Position numbers and translations under genes: made by a program
Shown: positions 1 through 7,203 of the stretch, piece after piece
Layout of the letters: every line of letters begins with the position of its first letter
How positions within the stretch are numbered: the first letter of the stretch is position 1
Assembly (NCBI GenBank): GCA_005879245.1
Contig: VBLA01000386.1
Coordinates: 1 to 8,977 of the forward strand
Direction of reading: 5' to 3'
DNA from: Deltaproteobacteria bacterium
GTDB taxonomy: Bacteria; Desulfobacterota; Binatia; DP-6
Length of the DNA stretch: 8,977 bases
Notes under the pieces: model-generated
Told to the model about the DNA's origin: nothing
The model's database searches: none
Seen by the model: only the letters and a program-made list of their open reading frames with translations

Positions 1-1
1 G

Positions 2-1831
2 CTCGCCGTGACGCTCGTACTCATTGCGACCTGCATCGTGGGTGAGGCGCTCGCGCAAAGCCGGTCGTGGCCGTTCGCGCTTGCCGGCGCCTGTGGCGGT
101 GCGGCCTTTCTGAGCAAGCAGGACTGCGGCCTCGTGGGCTCCGCCGCGCTCGGCGTGGCGCTCCTCCTCCGCCGCACGCCCGGCGGCCGCGGGGCCACCG
201 CCTTCGTGGCCGGCGGCGGCGTTGTCGTCGCTGCAGCCCTCGCCGCGCTGGCCGTCATGGGGTCGTGGCGTGACTTCGTCGAGCAGACGGTCGTGACTCC
301 GCTCTACATCTGGCGTCACTTCGACTATCCACGCCGTCCCGCGCTCCGGCCGTTCCTTGAGCAGGACGCGGCGATCCGCGGCAACCCCTTCGCCTACCTC
401 CCTCCCCTTCTCTTCGAACTCGACTGGCCGGCCCTCAGCCAGAGCGCGGTCTTCCGACGCACCGCGCTCGTCGACGCAACCGTGAAATGCCTCTACCACC
501 TCCCATGGGTCGTCGTCCTCGCCGCCGGCCTGATGCTGTGGGGTCGCCTCAGGCGACCGGCTTCAACACTGACCCTGGATCGCGACCTGATGCTCATCCT
601 CGTTGGCGTGTCCTTCGTGCTCGCCTTCAACCGGCCGCAGGACTGGATCCACCTCATGGTTCTCTACCCGCCGGCGCTGCTGCTGGGCGCGGTCCTCATC
701 GACGGTGCCGCGCGGAGGTGGCGAGCCGTGGGCCTCGCCGCCCTCGTGCTGCTCGGCGGGTCCACGGGCCTGTCCGCCGTGCTCGTATTCCGGTTCGTCC
801 AAGACCACTCCACGCCGGTGCGGAGCGCCCGCGGCACCCTCTACGCCACCGCGCCGCAGGCGGAGGCCCTGCAAGGTCTGCTCGATGCGCTTGCGCGGCG
901 AAGCCCGACCCAGGCCCCGCTCGCCGCGCTGCCGTATCATCCGCTCGTGAACTTCCTCGCCGCGCGGCCGGGGCTATCGCGCTACTACTGGCTTTGGCCC
1001 GTCTACCCGAACCCGGACCGCGAGGGGGAGATCGCCCGCGACATCCTCTCGCAGCCAGACGGCGTGGTGGTCTACAGTCCGACCCAGACACCGCACTTTC
1101 CCCGCCTCGGCGAGTACGCGCCCGCCCTCTTCCGTGAGCTCGTGGATCACTTCGCCCTCGATCAGGCCTTCGGCGGTGGCCCAGGGGCGTTTACCTTCCT
1201 CCTCCTGCGCCGGAGGGAGTTCCCGCCGGGATCGTCCCTGCTCGGCGGGCCGCTCGCGACGGCGCGCGTCAGGGTCGAGCCGCGCGACGGTCCCGCCGGC
1301 GACTTCCCTCTACCCGACCGGCCTGACCTCGCCGCCGCGGCCCTGTGGCCCTTCCTCCCCGTCCTGCGCGTAACGACGCTGCCGGATGCGGCCGTTTCGG
1401 TCTCCTACCGCTTCCAGCCCGCTCAGGGCCAGCAACTTCGAGCGAGCTACGGTGTGAACCCGGATCATTGGCCCGATTTCCCTCCCGCACGCGCCCGGTT
1501 CGCCATCGCCGTGCGAGGCGCGGGCGGTGAGGAGACAGACCTGCTCGCCGCCGACGTCGACCCGTTCCACCGTCCCGAGGATCGACGCTGGAGGGACGCG
1601 GCGATCGACCTCGGGCCGTGGAGTGGTCAGACGAGCGTGCCGAATTTGGCCCGGGCGAGAGGCGGCGATGGTGCGGGCCGACCGTTCCGCGAAGCACGAC
1701 GCGCGGATCCCGTGGCAGCGCATGGGCGTGGCCGCGGTCTCGACCTAGCTAGCGGCGCACCCGCTTCAGATAGGACGTCAGACGAACGGTTCGTGGGTTG
1801 CCCGGTGGCAGAGGGTGGCCAACTCTCGTAG
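2..1831 (+). CDS. GT-C type membrane glycosyltransferase (GT39/ArnT-like), N-terminus outside window (GT-A1)
   Basis: The frame is open from base 2, so the gene starts upstream. Alignment with its paralogue at 5136 shows that about 138 N-terminal residues are missing, including the loop that carries the candidate catalytic Asp/Glu. Residues are counted from the GTG at 8, which is probably internal. About seven hydrophobic spans lie before residue 265, including YHLPW (163-167) and AFNRPQDWIHLMVLYPP (206-222). A soluble tail of some 270 residues follows, with ALPYHPLVNFLAARPGL and VVYSPTQTPHFPR. Such enzymes usually transfer a sugar from a polyprenyl-phosphate donor outside the membrane; donor and acceptor are unknown here. 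Family-like sequence ends at residue 542 (base 1633, DLGPWSGQT). Beyond that the frame runs to 1831 with Arg/Gly-rich sequence and overlaps the convergent kinase by 54 bases. Another frame stops at 1748, just short of the kinase, so the true end may be there after a frame change. Family call is fairly sure; substrate is not. Confidence 0.8.
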   Translation, partial: LAVTLVLIATCIVGEALAQSRSWPFALAGACGGAAFLSKQDCGLVGSAALGVALLLRRTPGGRGATAFVAGGGVVVAAALAALAVMGSWRDFVEQTVVTPLYIWRHFDYPRRPALRPFLEQDAAIRGNPFAYLPPLLFELDWPALSQSAVFRRTALVDATVKCLYHLPWVVVLAAGLMLWGRLRRPASTLTLDRDLMLILVGVSFVLAFNRPQDWIHLMVLYPPALLLGAVLIDGAARRWRAVGLAALVLLGGSTGLSAVLVFRFVQDHSTPVRSARGTLYATAPQAEALQGLLDALARRSPTQAPLAALPYHPLVNFLAARPGLSRYYWLWPVYPNPDREGEIARDILSQPDGVVVYSPTQTPHFPRLGEYAPALFRELVDHFALDQAFGGGPGAFTFLLLRRREFPPGSSLLGGPLATARVRVEPRDGPAGDFPLPDRPDLAAAALWPFLPVLRVTTLPDAAVSVSYRFQPAQGQQLRASYGVNPDHWPDFPPARARFAIAVRGAGGEETDLLAADVDPFHRPEDRRWRDAAIDLGPWSGQTSVPNLARARGGDGAGRPFREARRADPVAAHGRGRGLDLASGAPASDRTSDERFVGCPVAEGGQLS

Positions 1832-4222
1832 CCCCGTCCGCATCGCCTCAGCGTCGCTCGTCTCCCGCGCCAGCCGCTCGAGCCGTCGCGCCGCGGCGGT
1901 GATCGTGGAAAAACCGTAGCCTCCCGCCGCCCCCGTGAGCTGGTGTGCCAGCACCGCCGTGCGGGCGAGGTCTCCCGCCTCGAGGCTCGCGGTGAGAGCG
2001 GCCAAGCGCTCGGCGAGCGTTCCCACGAACTCCGCCAGCAGCTCGCGAAAGTCCGGATCCGTCGCCAGATCGCTCACCAGCGGTCCCTCTGCCCCGTCGT
2101 CCATCCGACCCCCATTGCCCGCGTGGCGCGCCACCATCTCGAGCAGCGCCTCGCAGCGCATCGGCTTCGAGAGGAAGTCATCGCAGCCGATGTCTCGACA
2201 CTTCTCGGGGTTGCCTTCCATGGCGTGCGCCGTCAGCGCCACGATCGGCCGCCCATAGCCCCGCGCTCTGAGCGCCGTCGTCGCCGCGTACCCATCGAGC
2301 ACCGGCATCTGCATGTCCATCAGCACGACCGCAAACGGCCGCCCCGCCGCCTCCGCTTCCCACACCCGTGCACACGCCACCTCGCCGTTCTCTGCCACGA
2401 CGACCTCGGCGCCCGCCTTGCGGAGGTAGAACGAGATGAGTCGCTGGTTGTCCGCACCGTCTTCCGCCACCAGCACCCGACGGCCCTCGAGCCGCACCGC
2501 CGGCGGCTCCGGCGCGGCCGTCGGCGGCCCGGCGTCCGCGGCCGGTCCGGTCAGGAGGGCGACGCCCGCGAGCGGCCCGGGATCGATCGTAACACGGAAC
2601 GTGCTCCCGCGTCCCGGTGCGGTCTCGACCGCGATCGTGCCGCCCAGCATCTCCACGAGGCGTTTCGTGATCATGAGCCCGAGTCCGGTCCCCCCGAAGC
2701 GCCGCGTGGGTGAGGCGTCGAGCTGGGTGAAAGGTTGACAGAGCCGGCTCTGTGCCTCCGATGCGATCCCCACTCCCGTGTCGCTCACCTCGAAGCGCCA
2801 CCCCTGCGCCACCAGTCCCACCCGCAACCGCACCGCACCCACCTCGGTGAACTTGATCGCGTTGCCGAGGAGATTCAGGAGAATCTGCCTGAGGCGGGTC
2901 GGGTCGACCTGGATGCGCGCCGGGATCGGCCCGGCGTACTCGACCCCGAACGCGAGTCCCTTCCGCACCGCGCGGAGACGCATGAGGGAGGTGACCTGCG
3001 TGACCAGGTCCGTCGGCGAGCACGCCACCGGCTCGAGCGTCAGCTTCCCGGCTTCGATCTGCGAAAGATCGAGAATGTCGTTGAGGACCGTCAGCAGGTG
3101 CTCGCCGTTCCGGCGGATCGTGTCGAGGTAGTCGGTCTGCTCGGGCGGTGCCAGCCCGGGGTCGGAGAGGAGGTCGGCGTAGCCGAGAATCGCCGTCATC
3201 GGCGTGCGGATCTCGTGGCTCACGTTGGCGAGAAACTCGGACTTCGCGCGGTTCGCGGCCTCGGCGGCTTCCTTCATGGCGACCAGCGCACGCTGCGCCC
3301 GCTGGCGCCCGAGAATCGACCCGACCCACTGGGCGAGGAGCGTGACCATGTCGTGGTCGCCCGGCCCGAAGGGCCCCTCGCGGGGTGATCGCGAGGCGAA
3401 GGTCAGCGTCCCGGCCGGTTGCTCGGCCTCGACGATCGCGACCCCGATGAACGCCTCGATGCCGCGCACCGCATGGGCCGGGTGATCGCGGAGGGGAGAC
3501 GTGCCGACGTGGTGGACGGAGAGCGGGCCCGCCCCGGCGAGCGCGAGGGCCGAGAAGGTGCCGGTCAGCTCGCCTTCCTCCCCCACCGCGATCGGCGGGC
3601 CCGGCGTCCAGGCGTGCGACACCGTGTAGCGGGCGCCCTCGGCCCGCATGACCACACCGAACTCCATCCCGAACCACTCGCAGCCGAGCCGCAACGCCGC
3701 TTCGACGTCCGCGTCGCTCGTGCCGGCCGAGCGGGCCGCCAGCTCGCACAGCGAGCGGATGCGTCTCGCCTGCCGCGCGACCTCGTCCTCGGTCCGCTTG
3801 AGCTCGGTGATGTCGCGGCTGATCGAGGCGTAGCCGAGCGGCTCGCCGGTCTCCTCGTGCCGCACGAGGAAGAGGCTGAACATGATGGGGATGGGGCGAC
3901 CGGTCTTGAAGTGCCGGGCGCGGAACTCCTGCTCGACGTGACCGACCCGTCGCGTCGCGGCCGCGAGCTCCCGGAAGGCCGGGAGATCTTCGGGCATGAC
4001 GAATTCCCACATGAGCGTCGTGCGGACCTCGGCGGCATCGAGGCCGACGATCTCGCGTCCGGCGCGGTTGAGGAAGAGCACGCGCCCCTCCATGTCCGCG
4101 AGCCCGATGAAGTCGGAGCTGTGCTCGATCAGCTGGATCAGCTTGCTCTGCTCTTCTTCGAGCAGGCCGCGGAATTGCCCTTCCGCCAGGAGGGGGGCCG
4201 GGGGTCGCGGGTCGGACCTCAT
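1778..4222 (-). CDS. Soluble hybrid sensor histidine kinase, PAS-GAF-HisKA-HATPase-REC-HPt
   Basis: This is a complete phosphorelay protein of BarA/ArcB-like layout but with no membrane span, so probably cytoplasmic. Residues are numbered from a GTG at 4276. A PAS domain (about 45-160) ends in SISRDITELKR, and a GAF-like domain covers about 170-325. HisKA has its H-box SHEIRTP with H354. The ATPase domain shows the N-box LLGNAIKFTE (N472), DTGVGI (499-504) and GGTGLGL (528-534). The receiver domain has E605/D606, phosphoacceptor D654 in LMDMQMP, T682 and K704. The C-terminal HPt domain has H778 in AHQLTGAAGGYGF. All catalytic residues are present, so autophosphorylation at H354 and relay through D654 to H778 is expected. 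The usual lysine three residues after the HPt histidine is T781. I prefer the ATG at 4222 (residue 19) because AGGGT lies a few bases upstream and the 18 residues before it are low-complexity Gly/Arg/Pro. No output response regulator is in view. The signal is unknown. Confidence 0.93.
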   Translation of the reverse strand: MRSDPRPPAPLLAEGQFRGLLEEEQSKLIQLIEHSSDFIGLADMEGRVLFLNRAGREIVGLDAAEVRTTLMWEFVMPEDLPAFRELAAATRRVGHVEQEFRARHFKTGRPIPIMFSLFLVRHEETGEPLGYASISRDITELKRTEDEVARQARRIRSLCELAARSAGTSDADVEAALRLGCEWFGMEFGVVMRAEGARYTVSHAWTPGPPIAVGEEGELTGTFSALALAGAGPLSVHHVGTSPLRDHPAHAVRGIEAFIGVAIVEAEQPAGTLTFASRSPREGPFGPGDHDMVTLLAQWVGSILGRQRAQRALVAMKEAAEAANRAKSEFLANVSHEIRTPMTAILGYADLLSDPGLAPPEQTDYLDTIRRNGEHLLTVLNDILDLSQIEAGKLTLEPVACSPTDLVTQVTSLMRLRAVRKGLAFGVEYAGPIPARIQVDPTRLRQILLNLLGNAIKFTEVGAVRLRVGLVAQGWRFEVSDTGVGIASEAQSRLCQPFTQLDASPTRRFGGTGLGLMITKRLVEMLGGTIAVETAPGRGSTFRVTIDPGPLAGVALLTGPAADAGPPTAAPEPPAVRLEGRRVLVAEDGADNQRLISFYLRKAGAEVVVAENGEVACARVWEAEAAGRPFAVVLMDMQMPVLDGYAATTALRARGYGRPIVALTAHAMEGNPEKCRDIGCDDFLSKPMRCEALLEMVARHAGNGGRMDDGAEGPLVSDLATDPDFRELLAEFVGTLAERLAALTASLEAGDLARTAVLAHQLTGAAGGYGFSTITAAARRLERLARETSDAEAMRTGLRELATLCHRATHEPFV

Positions 4223-4491
4223 CTGACCCTGCACAGGAGGGCGGGCCCTGGACGTGCCGCCTCCTCCGCACCCCACATCAGCTCGCAGCCCAACGCTCGT
4301 AGGCTAGTACACTCGCCTCGCAAACAGAAGACATCCTGCCAGCGCGGCGGACGGGGACGCGGCCGCGAGCACGCCGTCTGCTAGGGCCCGAACTCCGCCG
4401 CGAGGCTCCCTTCGGCGGCTCGCGCTTGGCGTCCGCGCCGCCTCATGCAGGTCGTGCACGGCGCCGTGCCTGGCTAGCCGGTCCGCGCGCC
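4223..4491. other. Divergent intergenic region between kinase and methyltransferase
   Basis: This gap of about 270 bases separates the minus-strand kinase from the plus-strand methyltransferase and should hold both promoters. I see no convincing gene in it: the frames that cross it give Arg/Ala/Pro-rich sequence without recognisable motifs. A TTGACA hexamer occurs at 4492-4497 on the plus strand, but no good -10 box follows at 16-18 bases. On the minus strand, the less GC-rich patch around 4290-4335 (GTACTAGCCTACG when read toward the kinase) is the likeliest place for a kinase promoter, but no clean -35/-10 pair can be named. The right end may contain remnants of the missing 5' part of the methyltransferase. 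Confidence 0.4.
4395..4424. repeat. Small GC-rich inverted repeats in the intergenic gap
   Basis: CCGCCG at 4395-4400 pairs with CGGCGG at 4413-4418. An alternative pairing is CGCGAG at 4399-4404 with CTCGCG at 4419-4424, so the two stems exclude each other. No T-run follows, so this is not a typical intrinsic terminator. In DNA this GC-rich such short pairings can arise by chance. It is noted only because it lies between the divergent genes just upstream of the methyltransferase. Confidence 0.2.
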
Positions 4492-5136
4492 TTGACAACC
4501 TGCGCCCACGCGTGGTTCGGCGGTGGCCGTGCGCGACTCGTGCGCGATCACGCCCCGGGCAGCGCCGTGGTCGGCGTCGACCTGAGCCACGAATCGCTCC
4601 GGCGGGCGCACGAGGCGGAGCGCCGCGCGCGCCTCGTCCAGGGCGACAACCTCGCGCTGCCGGTTCGCTCCGGCGCCGCGGACCTCGTGATCTCGCGCGG
4701 CGTGATCATGACGACGAGCGAGCCGCGCGACGCCCTCGCCGAGCTCGTGCGTGTCCTGCGGGCGGAGGGCCGCCTCTTCGTCCGCATCTACAGCCGGCGT
4801 CATCCGTACCGCTGGGTGTTCCGGCTCTGCGGTCCGGTGTGCCGGGCGGTCGCGACCCTGCGGGGCGGCATGGCGATCCTTGCGGTCACCGTGTTTCCGG
4901 TCTTCCTCTTCCTCGTCGAGCTCGCCTTTCTCTTCCTGCGTGGCCGGTTCACGCGCATCCCCGTCGGGGTCGGCTGGAGCCTGTTCGCGGATCAGCTCCT
5001 CACTCCCCACAACAGCTTCCATACGGCGGAGGAGATCATCGCCTGGGCCGCGACCGAGGGCTGCCACGCCGTCGCGCACCAGACCGTGACCCTTGGCCAG
5101 CAGATCGAGTTCCTGTTCGTGAAAGACGCCGGCTAG
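4426..5136 (+). CDS. Class I SAM-dependent methyltransferase, N-terminus degraded or truncated
   Basis: The core resembles Methyltransf_11 proteins. VVGVDLSHESLRRA (residues 48-61 from the TTG at 4426) matches the end of strand 2, where the acidic residue (D52) binds the ribose of SAM. VQGDNLALPVRSGAADLVIS (71-90) matches the next SAM-contact region, and ALAELVRVLRAEGRLFVRIY (103-122) the following helix and strand. The C-terminus has the HTAEEIIAWA pattern common in this family. Motif I (usually D-x-G-C-G-x-G) is absent: where it should be, the frame reads AWFGGGRARLVRDHAPGS, and the upstream residues are Arg/Ala/Pro-rich and not family-like. A hydrophobic stretch (about 147-171) could be a membrane-associated insert. 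TTG at 4492 and GTG at 4540 are alternative starts, and none restores motif I. The stop overlaps the next gene's GTG by one base (TAGTG), so the two are probably translationally coupled. Target unknown; it may be inactive if the sequence is correct. Confidence 0.72.
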   Translation: MASAPPHAGRARRRAWLAGPRALTTCAHAWFGGGRARLVRDHAPGSAVVGVDLSHESLRRAHEAERRARLVQGDNLALPVRSGAADLVISRGVIMTTSEPRDALAELVRVLRAEGRLFVRIYSRRHPYRWVFRLCGPVCRAVATLRGGMAILAVTVFPVFLFLVELAFLFLRGRFTRIPVGVGWSLFADQLLTPHNSFHTAEEIIAWAATEGCHAVAHQTVTLGQQIEFLFVKDAG

Positions 5137-7203
5137 TGCGGGGGTGGCGTGACGGTCTCATCGCGCTCGCGATCGTGGCGGGCGTTCTGGTGCTGCAGCT
5201 CCCGTTCCGCCTCTGCGCCGTGAGTCTCGTCGACGAGGGGGCGATCCTGCAGATCGCCGCCGACGTCGCCCAGGGGCACCGTCTCTACACGGAGGCCGTC
5301 CACTACGCGTTTCCCGGGGTCTTCTACCTGACCGCTGCGGCCTTCGCGGTGGCCGGCACCTCGATCGAGACGGCTCGCATGCTCGCCATCCTCCTCTTCG
5401 CGCTCGCTTCCGGCGTCGTCTATCTGATCGCGCGGTGGTCGTGCGGGCGTCGGGGCGCGCTGGCCGTCGTGACGCTCTTCCTCGTCTACAGGGTCTGGGC
5501 GTATCCCCACTGGCAGGTCCTCAGCTACTCGACCCTCGCCCTGACGCTCTCCCTCGCCGCGACCTGGATCGTGGGCGAGGCGCTCTCGAGCGGGGGCCTG
5601 GTGCTGGTGGCGCTCGGCGGCGCCATGAGCGCGGCGAGCATCCTGGCGAAGCAGGACCTGGGGCTCGCGGCGACGGCGGCCCTCGCCGTCGCTCTCGTCA
5701 TCGGGCGACCGGAGGGTACCCGCGCGACGCGTGTTCTCGCCGCCTTCACGGCAGGGGGGGCACTGGTCCTCGCCCCGGTCAGTGCGGCGATCGTCGCCGC
5801 CGGGTTCGGTCCGGCGCTGGTGCACGAGGCGATCCTGGCCCCGCTCTACGGCGCTCGACACTTCGCCTACCTCGGCCGGCCCGCGCTCTGGCCGTTCGTG
5901 AGCCAGGACCCGGCGCTCCGTCAGCACCTGTTCAGCTACTTCCCGCCCATCCTCTACGACCTCTACCTCCCGGCGATCACCGGGAGCGCGCTCTATCGCG
6001 ACACGGCCGCGATCGATGCCGTCCTGAAGCTCGTGTACCACCTGCCCTGGATCGTGCTCGTCGTGGCGGGGCTCGCGCTCCTCCCCGCCGTGCGACAGCG
6101 CGCGCTCCGCACGCGGCGCGAGCTCCTGCTCGCACTCCTCGCGCTCGCCTGCCTCGTGGCGTTCAACCGCCCCCACGACTGGGTGCATCTCCTCGTCCTC
6201 TATCCACCGACACTCCTCCTCGGGAGCGCGCTCCTCGCGCGTCTGGGTGGCGGGCCGCGCGCGCTACGCGCGGTGCTGTCGAGCGCCGCGGGCGTTCTGC
6301 TCGGCGCCGCGGCGGTGGTCTCCGCCGTCCTGGCGCTCGAGCTCCGCTGGCGGTACGCCACGCCCGTCGTCTCGCGGCGCGGAGTGATCTATGCGACGCC
6401 CGCCCAGGCGCACGCCCTGCAGGCGGCGATCGATGACCTCGCCACCATCCCGCCGCCCGGCGGAGCCCTCGCCGCTCTTCCGTACCATCCGCTCCTCAAC
6501 TTCCTCGCCGCGCGCCCTGGCCTCGGCCGCCTCTACATCGTGTGGCCGGTCGAGCAGGAGGCGAGCCGCGACGCCGAGATCGTCCGCCGTCTCGAGGAAG
6601 ACCGCGATGCGCTGGTCGTCTACAGCCCCACGCAGGCGCCGCACTTCCCGCGCTTCGCCGACTACGCGCCGGAGCTCATGCGGTATCTGGTGGATCACTT
6701 CGAGATCGACCGCACGCTCGGCGGTGATCCGGACGGGTTCACCTTCCTCCTGCTCCGTCGCGAGTCACCACCGGCGGGCCGCTCGCTCCTCGGCCCGGCG
6801 CTGGCACAGGCTCGCGTCACGGTCGAGTCGAGCGCTGGTCCGGCGCGTGAGGTCGCGGCCCCCGCCGAGCGCCGAGCGCTCGTCGAGGAGGCGCTCTGGC
6901 CCTTCCGTCCCGTGCTCCGTACCAGCACGCTGGCGGACGCGACGGTGGCGGTTATCCTTCCCGTTCCGGTGGTTGCGGGCGAGCGCTTCGAGGTGGGCTA
7001 CGGTGTCAACCCGGATCGATGGGGCGACCTGCTCCCGCATCGGGTGGGCTTCGGGATCTCGGTCCGACCACCGGCGGGCAACGAGCGGCTCGTCGTCTCT
7101 CGAGCTCGTGCTCCGGACGACGGGCCCCCCCGGTGCCGCCCCCGACGCCGACCTCGCCGGCTGGGCGGCACCGCGACTCGTCTCACCGCGCGAGGGCGAG
7201 TAG
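5136..7203 (+). CDS. GT-C type membrane glycosyltransferase (GT39/ArnT-like), frame change near the C-terminus (GT-A2)
   Basis: This is a full-length paralogue of the gene at 2-1831. The GTG start overlaps the methyltransferase stop by one base. Residues 5-28 form the first membrane span, followed by LVDEGAIL with D33/E34, the place where GT-C enzymes carry their catalytic acidic residue. About eleven spans end near residue 402, then comes a soluble, probably extracytoplasmic domain of about 250 residues or more (HPLLNFLAARPGLGR, VVYSPTQAPHFPRFADYAPE, FTFLLLRR). The family suggests sugar transfer from a polyprenyl-phosphate donor; donor and acceptor are not known. The starting frame matches the paralogue to about residue 654 (base 7097, NERLVV). 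The plausible ending LELVLRTTGPPGAA...GWAAPRLVSPREGE is in the frame one position later, stopping at 7203. Roughly 30 residues seen in the paralogue are absent at the switch. Without the shift the first frame runs to 7970, antisense to the neighbouring gene, and gives Arg-rich sequence. It is a frameshifted gene or an assembly error. Confidence 0.82.

Noticed and set aside
1749..1777. Possible bidirectional terminator between GT-A1 and the kinase
   Set aside because: The short gap has no clear stem-loop and no T or A run.
2178..4271. A 697-residue minus-strand frame overlapping the kinase
   Set aside because: Very rich in Arg, Pro and Gly, with no domain motifs; it is a GC-driven shadow of the kinase, which has all its catalytic motifs in the other frame.
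3419..4384. A 321-residue plus-strand frame antisense to the kinase
   Set aside because: Charged low-complexity sequence that mirrors the kinase codons, with no recognisable motif.
4492..4497. TTGACA, a perfect -35 hexamer, upstream of the methyltransferase core
   Set aside because: No TATAAT-like hexamer occurs 16-18 bases downstream, and the site lies inside the possible coding region; probably chance.
4512..5135. A plus-strand open frame running into GT-A2 from 4512, suggesting a much longer N-terminus
   Set aside because: It is the out-of-frame shadow of the methyltransferase: the translation is Arg/Pro-rich, and the membrane protein begins cleanly at the GTG at 5136.
5133..6188. A 351-residue minus-strand frame antisense to GT-A2
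   Set aside because: Composition is dominated by Arg, Glu, Asp, Gly and His with no hydrophobic core, the typical antisense of a Leu/Ala/Val-rich membrane protein.
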